From contig CAKJVC010000006.1 of NCBI GenBank assembly GCA_918026815.1, forward strand, positions 310,001-374,000: a DNA stretch of 64,000 bases, read 5' to 3'. Position 1 is the first letter of the stretch; every line of letters begins with the position of its first letter. Positions 35,435 through 46,364 of the stretch are shown piece after piece. The position numbers and the translations under genes were made by a program. The notes beneath the pieces are model-generated. The model saw only the letters and a list, made by a program, of their open reading frames with translations. It was not told the DNA's origin and searched no databases. This DNA comes from Chalara sp. BL73. Its lineage: Eukaryota; Ascomycota; Leotiomycetes; Helotiales.

Positions 35435-36337
35435 TTATTTGGGAGGTTGTTTCGGGTTTGAAGGTCCTGTGTAACCTAGGCCACTAGTGTTCTTTTTCTG
35501 GGTGAAGTAGACAACGAAACCGACGATAACTCCAATCACAGCGATGATTGCAAGATACCCTCGCCAAGTCTGCGTCGCCTTCCAACAACTGCGTTTAGCT
35601 TGGGTTTTGGACTTTACCTGAGCCTCTCCTCGTTCCATTGCTTGAATGGCGCGGTTCGAGACTGGAGCCACAGGGCTGGGGAGTTCTTGGGTTGAAGGCG
35701 CACCTAAGTGGGCGCTTGGCATTGGGCGTCGCGGCTGTATGGGCTTTCGCGGGATGTGCCCATGGCCTGGATGATGGTAGTTTCCAGTACCGTATGGACC
35801 GAGGGTAGAGCCCATTGCTTGCGTCCGTTCTCCAAAAGGACGTTCACGGTGAGTATGAATAATACGCTGTTCCGTAGGGGCAGGACCCGCACGAGTTTTC
35901 TGAGCTGGTGTATGGCTGGTAGTTTGTGTCTTGTGGTTATCTTTGGAGTGGCTTTTGGATAGCTTCGTCTTGGCTGGACTAGGGTTTCTTTCTTCACGCG
36001 ATGGGCCGGTACGGGGTGAGCGGGAAGACCTACCTTGAGTTGCACCTCGTGGTATGCTGGTACCTGGAGAGGGACTTGAGGAAGGGCTCGGGCCTAGACC
36101 AGCTTCAACTAGACCCAAATTTCGACCCAAAAAGCTGTTCTCGGACATACTAGAGTTTTGCCCACAGTGCGCGCCAGCGCAGTGTGGGCTGTGAGTTATT
36201 TTGAGACTTTCCCTAGCTATTTTAAGTCGATAGTTTTCTACTTTCGCGAGTGTTGTATGCTCCGAAGCTTCTGTGGTGTTGTCAGTAGCTATGACGGGGT
36301 TCGTAAATAGAAGAACAAGACAGAGAATATGGCGCAT
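35435..36337 (-). CDS. Single-pass type I membrane protein with low-complexity ectodomain
   Basis: One exon, 300 aa. A signal peptide (MRHILCLVLLFTNPVIA) is followed by a small region with HCAGAHCG, then about 170 residues rich in Ser, Pro, Thr, His, Arg and Lys, and a C-terminal TM helix (YLAIIAVIGVIVGFVVYFT, about residues 260-279) with a short polar tail. This layout (signal, disordered and probably O-glycosylated stalk, one TM) fits a cell-surface or wall-sensing protein. No conserved domain is recognised, and fungal wall sensors normally have a WSC or Cys-rich head, which this lacks. Function unknown. Confidence 0.65.
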   Translation of the reverse strand: MRHILCLVLLFTNPVIATDNTTEASEHTTLAKVENYRLKIARESLKITHSPHCAGAHCGQNSSMSENSFLGRNLGLVEAGLGPSPSSSPSPGTSIPRGATQGRSSRSPRTGPSREERNPSPAKTKLSKSHSKDNHKTQTTSHTPAQKTRAGPAPTEQRIIHTHRERPFGERTQAMGSTLGPYGTGNYHHPGHGHIPRKPIQPRRPMPSAHLGAPSTQELPSPVAPVSNRAIQAMERGEAQVKSKTQAKRSCWKATQTWRGYLAIIAVIGVIVGFVVYFTQKKNTSGLGYTGPSNPKQPPK

Positions 36338-38349
36338 TTAAATAGCTGATGGAAATTTTGTCCATCTAAAATAGTTCAATTGTTCTTCGGCGTGCCCACC
36401 TATGCGAAGTTAGTACTACCGAAAGTCCCCTAGATCTGATTGGCTGAGCGACCACTAATACAAAGAAATCAAAGGATTAATTTAGGAGAGCAGGATTAGG
36501 CTAGAAGAAGGAATCACATATGACGCTATGAGGTCGCTCTGGAATGATAACTTAGTTGTTCGTGGATTCGGTAACATAATAGGTGGTTCAAGATGAGAGA
36601 GACTAAAGTTCATTGAATCTAGAGACATTCTGAGAAAGAAAGTTTGCGTCCTTTGACTTTGTGCAACGCCTTTATGATAAACCCATTATTTCTTTGTATT
36701 ACACAATGGATAGTCTATTAGAGCTCACACCCATTGTGAGTTGCCACAGCCATTCCATAGGTCCGTTCAACTTTCTTCCAGCAATCTCAGATCTTCCGCA
36801 TTAGTGCGTTCCAATAGTGCGTGCGCAGCTGATAGTCAGCTAAAACCAATCTGTAACGCATTTCAAGCTTGATTCGGCACCAGCAGTAGGTCCTTGATAT
36901 TCGGAAACTGGCCAGGATCAACGAGGCTTCCTAATTCCATCTGCCGGCGGAATAGATCGGCATTGTTGAAGAATAGAATAACTCGGAAATATCAACTTTG
37001 GGGATTACGAAGAGCTGTACCCCACACAAAATCTTCTATATGTAAATTGGCTCAATCGTTTTGACTTCCGTAAAGTGTTAGCACTACCACATGAGTCTTG
37101 TAGCTTACTGTAGGATCAATATGGCAAGGTGTAAGCGTTTCCTAACTATGCCGAGAATGTTGTCCTGTATATAATTTGATAGATCTATATAATCCGAACA
37201 GGGGCGCGTTGGTGATGGTATCTTGCAATCTGGGTTGCTCATATAGTCCGCGAATTCGGAGTCAAATTTCAGAATATTCTTCACTGAGGAATTGAATAAT
37301 GCGAGATTTAGAGTGGAATCGTTCATAGATTTACTGTATGTGTAAGGTGACATTGTAGAGAAGAGATTGAAAATTCAGAATAGATTACCAATGAATCACT
37401 AGTAGGTATTAGTATATAGTATAGAGTCCTTGAGGTTGTCGCTTATTGCATATGTGCACATGAACTTTGAAATAAAATGGCACAAGGCGTGACTCACGAG
37501 TCTACGATCGAGCCAAGTGCTCTTTTGTGTAGCCTCAAACCTTTAGACAAAGCTCCGCGAGGAACTTTTCGAAAGAGCCTACCGAATGTTTGAATGTAAG
37601 TGTTCTACGCTCTCAAATATTGCCTTGAGGCGTCTAAATGGCTTCAAACATTTGGTTAGAGTTAGTATGAGCCATTTGATGTTCATGAGCACGGACACAT
37701 TGCGGCTTAAGTATAGCTTAATGATCTGGAGATATGCAGACATATCTAATACCTCATTTCGAATCCTGACCGCATGTTTTGACCAGGAATCCCCTAAAGA
37801 GTGGTATATATCAGGAGAGGGTTGGTTTTGGATGCGAAAGACAACAAGCTGTGAATACTTTGTTCTAAAGTGATGTGCTTTGGACGCAAACATTGTCGAA
37901 GTTCGAATGGATAGTGAAGGAGGGAGTATGTTCTGTAGAAGATATCCTTTGATAGCGTAATTTGGACCATGAACTGTCTTTCAAATCTAGGAGAGAATCA
38001 ATCTAGGATGCATTCATATATGCTAAATGTGTATGTAAATCTACGACATTTGGATGTCTGGCTGGATGTGCTCGCAACTTAGCATCGGCAAAGTCCGCTG
38101 CGGCGCGAGAGCTTTCTGATGCCGCATAGTGAACAAGAATCTAATACATCCTCCATGCAAAATAGAGGCAACTGGAAATAATAAAAATCCTTCACATAAC
38201 ATCCAATTCCATTTTTTCGCTAGATGTAAATTCCGCTGAAATGCTGACTTCAGAGCTCGCTTCATTCATCACAAAGTGGGGCATATTGAGTTAAGTCACA
38301 GCTTAACCTTTCCTCTCTCAATCGCTCTTTCACCACTCAGTATCATGAA
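36338..38349. other. 2-kb region with unclassified minus-strand frames
   Basis: Two minus-strand frames (37893..37579 and 37353..37105) have protein-like composition and might be parts of one decayed or multi-exon gene: the first ends in LKPFRRLKAIFESVEHLHSN, the second begins MSPYTYSKSMNDSTLNLALF. The link between them needs a frame change or unclear introns, and no family is recognised. The remainder holds nothing visible. Confidence 0.25.
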
Positions 38350-39137
38350 ATGACACCCGCGCGTCCCCTTCTCCGTTCCTCTATATGTCTTCACCCTTTT
38401 AAAGTTCCCCGCCAAAACCTATTGGCTTCCCTCCGTTTCTCCTCCACCACCTCCGAATCCAAAACACGCGGACGTGTCAACAGCGTTCTTAACCGTTTGC
38501 CACGCTTTCTGCACACCTACACGAGCAGTCTACGCAATGCACCCGCTACGAATATCGTTGCTTTCCTAATATTGCATGAGATCACGGCTGTGCTGCCGCT
38601 GGTAGGGCTTGCAGGCGCGTTTCATTACTTTGAGTGGTTACCCAAGGTATGTTCTCTACTTCGTGTAAGGACGTGACAGGTCAGAAGGCATAATGGCTAA
38701 TAGGGGGATAGGAATTTACGGAGGCAAAGTATATAAGGGAGGGAGTTGAGAGGTTCGGGAAGTACTTTGCTAGAAAGGAATGGTTCGGGTTTCAGCGCGT
38801 AGATATCGCGCAGAAGCCTGGGTCTCTGAATGAGGTTGAGGTAGCACATATGAATGATAAATTGCAGGATGCGGAACAGATTGCAGACGATGTGGAGAAG
38901 ATATGGGGCGTTACTGAAGGATCTAGCAGGATATTGATTGAGGTAGCTACGGCTTATGCTATCACAAAGTTGCTTTTGCCGGCAAGGGTCGTCCTAAGTG
39001 TATGGGCAACGCCATGGTTTGCACGAATTATGGGAAAGATTGGAGGCAAGTTACAGAACATATCAGGGAAGAAGGTGAAGGGAACTGCCGGTCCTGGACC
39101 AGGAGTCAATGGCACTGGTTCAAATACGCAACTATGA
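38350..39137 (+). CDS. Mitochondrial inner-membrane protein, DUF1279/Mrx11-like
   Basis: Exons 38350..38646 and 38712..39137; intron 65 bp (GTATGT ... GGATAG); 240 aa. The N-terminus is rich in Arg/Ser/Leu without acids (RPLLRSSICLHPFKVPRQNL), as in a matrix-targeting sequence. The core NIVAFLILHEITAVLPLVGL is a hydrophobic helix typical of the fungal family that includes yeast Mrx11/YPL041C and resembles DUF1279 (FAM210) proteins; a second hydrophobic stretch is at ATAYAITKLLLPARVVLSVW. A Gly/Pro/Lys tail ends the protein. Function in yeast: mitochondrial, associated with mitochondrial expression machinery; details unclear. It converges on the NDK gene (145 bp between stops). Confidence 0.75.
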
Positions 39138-39282
39138 TACAACCAGGTACACGATTAAATCAGGCCAGACGGAAGGGAGCAGTGAGGAAGCAGATCAATT
39201 TGTGCTATCTACCATTGGATTACCAACCGGCTCAGGAACCAATATCAGACCGAGTGAAGGGCCTATCTCTGAGAGGACTGAT

Positions 39283-40128
39283 CTATTTCTCGTAGATCCA
39301 GTCATTCTGGGCGCTCTTCCATGAGATGATCTCTTCTGGCTTGAACCAGAGAGCAATCTCCTTCTTGGCGTTCTCAACAGAATCGGAACCGTGGCAGACG
39401 TTGCGTCCAACACTATGAAAACGGGGTGTTAGTATTGACCTAGCACGAATACGCGAGGAGCTCAAAAGTGGCCGAGGGATTGGCTTACTCAATGGCATAG
39501 TCACCACGGATGGTACCTGGAGCAGAGGCGAGAGGGTTTGTGGCACCAAGGAGGACTGTTTTGTTTAGACATAATTGGCTATTTGGCCTGAAGAGAACAT
39601 ACCACGGCCGGTCTTGACAGCATCGCGTCCCTCCCATACCATAGCGGCAATTGGTCCGCTGCCCATGTCTATATTTTCTATTAGCTCGCTTCGAAGTATC
39701 AGAAGTGCGGCTTTCGTACACTTAACAAGTCCGGGGAAGAAGGGCTTTGAGGAGAGATCCTCGTCTATTACAATATCAGCTCATATCCTTCTATATACCA
39801 TGTATACTGTGTATATACGAACAGTGCTTCTCAAGGTGCTCCTTGGATGGAGTCACGAGCTTGATGGCAGCAAGCTTGTATCTAATTGTTGTTAGTCGAG
39901 CTTTGGATGAACACAATTTGTAGACGTACCCTCGGGCCTCGAAACGGCTAATGATTGGGCCAACGAGTCCACGCTGCAAAATTATCAGTCCATATTCTGC
40001 TAACATCACCATTGTACTCCTAGCATACTTGAACTCCATCAGGCTTGATGGCAATGAAGCTGTTGACATGATTAATTTCACCGCTTTATCCAACAGAATG
40101 GGTAGACGTACGTTTGCTCGTCAGACAT
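39283..40128 (-). CDS. ndk1: Nucleoside diphosphate kinase
   Basis: Eight exons on the minus strand: 40128..40112, 40059..40029, 39973..39930, 39881..39823, 39764..39720, 39668..39603, 39555..39489 and 39412..39283. Seven introns of 47-76 bp interrupt a coding length of only 459 bp. Product 152 aa, the normal NDK size. It begins [20 protein letters not shown]; the phosphorylated His117 lies in [28 protein letters not shown] and the Kpn-loop region [19 protein letters not shown] are typical. It transfers gamma-phosphate between NTPs and NDPs in the cytosol as a hexamer. Intron 4 has a less usual donor (GTTCGT). The reading frame is continuous across all junctions, so I trust the model. Confidence 0.95.
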
Positions 40129-40692
40129 ATTGGCTGAATGTTCTTCTTTGTACTTGTTAGATGCTCGTAATAGACCTTGGGTCTTTGGACTAAGTTTCTT
40201 AAAGATCAAGGGGTCGGTGTGTTGAGAGGTCATCTAGAGTTTTTCGATGTGTTGGAGGGGTTAGTGGGGGAAAGGCTTGGCTCTCATAAATAGCGTCTCA
40301 CAGGTGTCGGTAAAAATGGGACGCACTACTTTACAACTGTAGAGCTTCACAGGCGTATAGTTAGGTGTTATTCGGCTGCTATCAATGCTTACCCTCAAAA
40401 TTGAAGGCTTTATGATTTCATAGTCTACATTTCAATATTCTATTTATTACGGCTGGTGTGATTGTTACCTCCAAGCTACTTGGGCTTATAATTGCGTGTA
40501 CCAGCCTCACCGACACTCGGTAGAACCCGTGATATGCACCAGCCACAACTCACTCGCCACATACAGGGGAAGTCCTCGAACTTGACAGCCTGTAAATAGC
40601 TTCAACAACAAAGCGTCTTCAAGCTGAATTGCAGGCCAACCACTTGGAATACTCCATGTTCCAGGTCTTTTCTTGAATCTTTGCTTTCAAAA
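40129..40692. promoter_or_regulatory. Divergent promoter region of NDK and glucosidase II alpha
   Basis: 564 bp between two divergent ATGs of housekeeping genes. No specific motif claimed. Confidence 0.4.
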
Positions 40693-43649
40693 ATGCGTTC
40701 TCTAATGTTGCCCTCTCAATGGGCGGCATGTTTCTTAGCATTCAGTTCCTTGTGGACTCCAATCAGTAAGCAGCTACTAGACAGCTCCCATTATTCTACC
40801 CGCAGTAAAGCTAATGTTCTACAGTTTCTGTAAAGCATGAGAATTTCAAAACATGTGATCAATCAGGCTTCTGCAAACGAAATCGGGCTTATGCCGACAA
40901 AGCAGTTGCCGCAGGTTCGAGTTGGGAGATACCATATCAAATTAGCAAAGAGTCCTTGAGCTGGAAGAATGGTCAGCTTCATGGCACGATATTGAAGACT
41001 ATAAATGCAAAAGGAGAATCGGTCCGGCTACCAATTACCATTTCATTTCTCGAGTCTGGATCTGCTAGGGTTGTCATCGATGAGGAGAAGCGCCAGAAGG
41101 GCGAGATCGAGTTGAGGCATAATAGCAAGGCCAAAAAGGAACGCTATAATGAGGTTGAGTCATGGGTAATTGTTGGTGGCTTGACTTTAAGTACGACTGC
41201 TACCGAAGAAAGAGACGACAAAAAAAGCACTGTGAAGTATGGAAAGGACGGGCAATTCGAGGCTATCATTACGTTCGCTCCTTTTGCAATTGACTTCAAG
41301 AGAGATGCCGTGACACAAATCAAATTTAACGACAGAGGTCTACTGAATGTAGAGCATTGGAGGCCAAAGATTGAGAAAACAGAGCCGGAAAAGAAAGAAG
41401 GCGAGGAAGAACCACCAGCACCTGAGGCTCAGGCAAACAAGGACGAGGAGGATGAGAGCACATGGTGGGACGAATCTTTTGGAGGATCCACGGATACGAA
41501 GCCAAGAGGACCAGAAAGCTTAGCTCTTGATATCACGTTTCCTGGCTATGCTCATGTATATGGTGTTCCAGAGCATGCTGGATCAATGTCTTTGAAGGAA
41601 ACTCGTGGTGGTACTGGTGCCCACACAGACCCGTATCGGCTTTATAATGCAGATGTCTTTGAGTACATCATGGATAGCCCTATGACCCTCTATGGCGCCA
41701 TTCCTTTCATGCAGGCTCATCGGAAAGATTCAACCGTCGGGGTGTTCTGGCTAAATGCTGCGGAGACCTGGATTGATGTTATAAAGGAAAAGGAAGCCCA
41801 TAACCCATTGAGTCTGGGAATAGGATCTAGAACCGACACAAAAACACATTGGTTTTCTGAGAGTGGCCTCCTTGATGTGTTTGTCTTCCTTGGCCCCACA
41901 CCTAAAGATGTCACCAAAGCCTATGGTGAACTCACTGGATACACACAGCTTCCTCAAGAATTCGCTATCGCATATCACCAATGCCGATGGAATTATAACA
42001 CAGATGAGGATGTGAAGGATGTAGATCGCAAGATGTCCAAGCATCAAATCCCTTACGACGTTATATGGCTTGACATTGAGTACACCCACGAGAAGGAGTA
42101 CTTCACCTGGGACCCATTGACTTTCCCCAATCCTACAGGCATGCTTGCGCAGCTTGATCAGTCCGAGCGTAAATTGGTCGCTATCATAGATCCTCATATC
42201 AAGAACACCGACAACTATCCAATTGTGGATGAATTAAAGAAGAAAGATCTGGCAGTTCACAATAAGGATGGTAACACCTATGAAGGCTGGTGCTGGCCTG
42301 GTTCGTCTCACTGGGTCGACTGCTTCAATCCGGCAGCTATTACGTGGTGGAAATCGTTATTCCAATACTCCGCGTTCAAAGGCACCGCTGAAAATGTATT
42401 CATCTGGAATGATATGAATGAACCATCAGTCTTCAACGGGCCTGAAACAACAATGCCAAAAGATAATCTGCATTATGGAAACTGGGAGCACAGAGATGTT
42501 CACAATATCAACGGAATGACTTTCCACAATGCAACATATCAGGCTTTATTGTCCCGCAAGAAGGGTGAGCTCAAGCGTCCTTTTGTTTTAACTCGGTCTT
42601 TCTATTCGGGTTCACAGCGCTTAGGAGCAATGTGGACCGGAGATAATGAGGCTAAATGGGACCATCTGGCAGCGGCTTTCCCAATGATTCTTAATTTGGG
42701 TATATCTGGATTCCCCTTTGCTGGTGCGGATGTTGGGGGATTCTTTGGCAATCCAGAGAAGGATCTTCTTACACGATGGTACCAAGCCGGAGCTTTCTAT
42801 CCATTCTTTAGAGGGCATGCTCATATTGATACTCGGCGTCGAGAGCCATATCTAGCTGGCGAACCATATACTGGCATTATTACGCGTGCTTTAAGATTGC
42901 GATACTCTCTTCTTCCTACATGGTACACAGCCTTCCATGAGGCCTCTGTAGATGGAACACCTATCATCCGACCACATTACTTCGAGTACCCCTCTGACGA
43001 GGCTGCGTTTGCAATTGACGACCAGTTCTTTATCGGTAGCAGCGGACTCTTAGCCCATCCAGTTGTCACAGAAGGTGCGGAGAGTGTTGATGCCTACTTA
43101 CCAGACAACGAGATTTACTACGACTACTTTAACTACAAAACTTATCACGGACAAGGCAAGCACAACATCCTTACACCACTTGATAAGATTCCGTTGTTGA
43201 TGCAAGGTGGTCACATTGTGCCAAGGAAAGATCGCCCAAGACGTAGCAGTGGATTGATGAAGTTCGATCCGTACACTTTGGTTGTTGCTCTTAATAAAGT
43301 AGGAACGGCGCAGGGTGAGCTTTACGTTGATGATGGGGAATCATTTGATTATGAGTCAGGAGCGTACATTCATCGATCCTTCTCATTCGAGAATGGGGTC
43401 CTGTTCTCAAAGGATATTGGTACCAAAGGCAAGCTTACTGATAAGTATTTGAAGACAATGAAAAATGTTGGCGTGGAGAAGATTATTGTGGTCGGTGCAC
43501 CGGCTTCCTGGAAAGACAAGATCAGTGTTAAGACTGGTAAAGGGGAAGCGAAGATTGAGTACCATGCTGAGGAGGGTGGGAAAGCGGCGTGGGCAGTCGT
43601 TAAGAAGCCGCAAGTCGCTATTGGAGAGAACTGGACAATTGAGTTCTAA
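40693..43649 (+). CDS. Glucosidase II catalytic alpha subunit (GH31)
   Basis: Exons 40693..40765 and 40825..43649; intron 59 bp (GTAAGC ... CTAATG ... CTACAG); 965 aa, usual for the family. Exon 1 supplies a signal peptide (MRSLMLPSQWAACFLAFSSL). The mature start VKHENFKTCDQSGFCKRNR is the classic N-terminus of the ER enzyme. The GH31 core has WLDIEYTHEKEYFTWDP, the nucleophile Asp in FIWNDMNEPSVF, and the acid/base Asp in GAMWTGDNEAKWDH. An acidic insertion (EKKEGEEEPPAPEAQ) lies near residue 215. In the ER lumen it trims the two inner glucoses of N-glycans with a beta subunit that carries the retention signal, in line with the absence of HDEL here. Intact. Confidence 0.95.
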
Positions 43650-43967
43650 TTGTTGATGAAATAGAAGTATGTCCAGCTAGAAGTAGACAATTGTAAAAGA
43701 TATTCCCCAAGCGTTCTCCATGAGTTACACTGTTTTCGCCGTTAGTTATCAAGCCCCACTGCAAAGATTGTTATGCTCCTAAAGCAGGAACAATGCACCG
43801 TGATTGAAACGTTATGCATAACACGTGATGTGGGTCATGATGATGTCACAAACATTTTGCCCATCAGGAACGCACCCATTCTCAGGTATATATTTCATTC
43901 CATCTTCAATCTTATCTCTCATTAAAAGTCCTCCAAACACGCACAGAAGAATTCCCAAACTCCAAAC
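43650..43967. other. Short intergenic region
   Basis: 3' flank of glucosidase II and promoter of the next gene. No element recognised. Confidence 0.4.
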
Positions 43968-44620
43968 ATGCCCTACGCCGCCTTCCGCAAATCCCCTCAG
44001 CACGAGGACCTCGCCAACCTCGCAAAGGAACATCTCAACCACGACCTGAACCAAGAAGACCGTGATGTTCTCGTGAAAGCCGGAGGCAGGATCTATGGTC
44101 CTGCGACAATTGGGACGCTTGTTGGTCTTGGGCTGGGACTCTATGCGGCGTTCCGGCTGAGGAAAGTGAGGCTGGAAATGTTCAATGCGTTCCGGGCGTC
44201 CGAGAAGCCTACCAGTATTGTCTTCGCGGGGGGGAGAACCGGTAAGTTTCGCCTCTTTCTTTCTTTCATTCCTTTATTATCGAGATTCGAAACGGGGGTT
44301 TATTTCGTGTGTTGTTGTTTTCTTTGTTCATTGTGTGTTCGACGGCCGTCGTCTAATGATTAGCAGAACCTGTCCCCGATATCACGCCGTATCTCCAGCC
44401 GAGTCGCTTAGGCGATTTTGCCACTTATTTCTTTTTCGGTCTTGGGGGTACCATTTTGGGTGGAGAGCTTGGGTTTTTGCTCGGGAGCTGGTCTGCTTCG
44501 AGGCTGATCTCCAAGGATGCCGAGAGGAGGAAACGTATTGAGACGGCTTATCGACGGTTCAAGGCAGATTATCTAAGGAATGAGGCGAAGAGGCTCGAGA
44601 ACGGCGGCTCGGTTTTCTAA
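43968..44620 (+). CDS. Small conserved-looking protein with two membrane segments
   Basis: Exons 43968..44241 and 44367..44620; intron 125 bp (GTAAGT ... TTAGCAG); 175 aa. It has two hydrophobic glycine-rich helices: ATIGTLVGLGLGLYAAF (about 47-63) and YFFFGLGGTILGGELGFLLG after the splice junction. They are flanked by amphipathic, charged segments, with a basic C-terminus (SKDAERRKRIETAYRRFK). Gly-rich paired helices and size resemble small organellar or ER membrane proteins of fungi. I cannot assign a family. Confidence 0.72.
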
Positions 44621-46364
44621 ATCGGCGGCGATTTGTACTATTAGGCGACTAGTGTTCCTGTCAGGCAGGATATTATATGACTAAAACTCGCTGGGTTTGT
44701 GCTTCTTTACCTGAGCTGTAATCGAATCACGTGTAAGATTTGAAATGGGTTAAGGCTTAATTTTATTTAGACAGGATACAGCAAGTGCAAGCTCCTTCTT
44801 CTTTATCCCGAACTGTGGCTGTTAAACGAACGAGCTTGAGGCTTGTCTAAGTCGGAAACTGAGGGGAAATTCCTTGATTCTTGGCTCTCCACATCTGATT
44901 GTTCTTTGATGGCACTAACCATGTTAGATCGGAACGAGTTCCTTCACAGTACACCATTTCTGTTTCTATAATTTTACGTGCTTTTTTCTTTCTTTTTTCC
45001 CACCCAGCGTCCTTGTGCCCCAACCGCGACTGGGGTATTTGCCTGAACACTGCACTTGGCAGACCAGTCTCGGTGGGCCAAGCAAGCATGCGAAGCACCG
45101 TGTTGACCGTGAATTTGGTCCTGAGTTCCAGCCATGATCGACCGCTTTGGACCACTTCGGAAGCCATATCCAATAAAAGCAGACTTGAGCCCCTGCCCTC
45201 GCTAAACCTGAATCTTATTCTGACATCGAGGCTGGACGGCCAAGATTCAGCTTCTATGTATAGTTATTGAGACAACCAAGAATGTCTGTTCCTGTAGTAT
45301 ATCTGTCTAGATATTAACACCATGACCAACCCTTCATGTAGCAAAATGTAGCCAACAAGCTTACTAGGCAGTCACTATTTCATGGGGAACATGTGGTCTT
45401 GAATCCCCCGCTCTAGACATCCGAGCCAGGTCATGGTGCGAAATATAAACTAAGGACATTGCAAACTTGGTTCGGATAGAGCCTGAGGATGCACTCGAGA
45501 AAGTCGGCGGGGTATGGCTCGTGACAGTGGAAGCGATGGGGATGTTACTGGTGTGCTAGGTAGAGCAGGAATGTGCTCGTTTCTCGGCAAGTGGTGGAGC
45601 TGAAGAAGCGGCAGCGGGCTAGCGTGGCGCTGGTCCCCTCGCGGGAGCGGCAGCGGGAGGCCTATGCAGCATATCTGTGGGATAGAGGGGGAACAGTGAA
45701 GAGACAGTAGATAATCGGCTTGTAAGCCTTGTTAGTGCACTGCAAATGTTTTGTTGTGTACTAGCGGCACACCACACAAGCGAAAATCAAACTGACACCT
45801 CTTTCCATGCCCGCATCCTGCAACCATTTTTCAATTAAAATGTATATAAATTTCATACGATTACTTGAAGGAAGCAAGGCCTTAGCTCTGTTAGGAAATA
45901 TGTAAAGAAACATCTGTTATTAAGCTTCTACAGTGCATATTTTGAAGACTGTTGTTTTGGTGTGCTACCTATTTCGCACACCGAGAGCGTGGCACTGGTT
46001 GACTGGCCCTCGCAAATCCCGTTCCAAGCGCCACAGCACTCTGGCCATCCTTTGAGCAGAACGGCACGACATCAATAATATGCGCCCGCTAAGTTCGTCG
46101 GCTCGGCGATTGGATTGCCTTCCGCCTGGTCGAAACGAAATTTACTTCACCATTTCAGCCTTTGCGGTAGGCAGATGTATATGTCGCAGCTGAGCAAACG
46201 GACTGGGCGTGCAAGGAGGAGGCTTCTTATCATGCGTGAGTCCATGGATGACGTCCTCTATATTTTAATTATCATTGCTGTAGTGACGCGAATAGAGTAT
46301 AGAATAGCACGCTGCCGCGAAGTTTGTCACGGGGTCGGGATTCGGCCAAGTGTAGGCAGGAAGG
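44621..46364. other. Intergenic region, 1.7 kb
   Basis: No convincing gene. A GC-rich stretch with repeated GCGGCAGCGGG phrases occurs at about 45606-45660. The promoter of the large fusion gene must lie in the last part. Confidence 0.45.
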
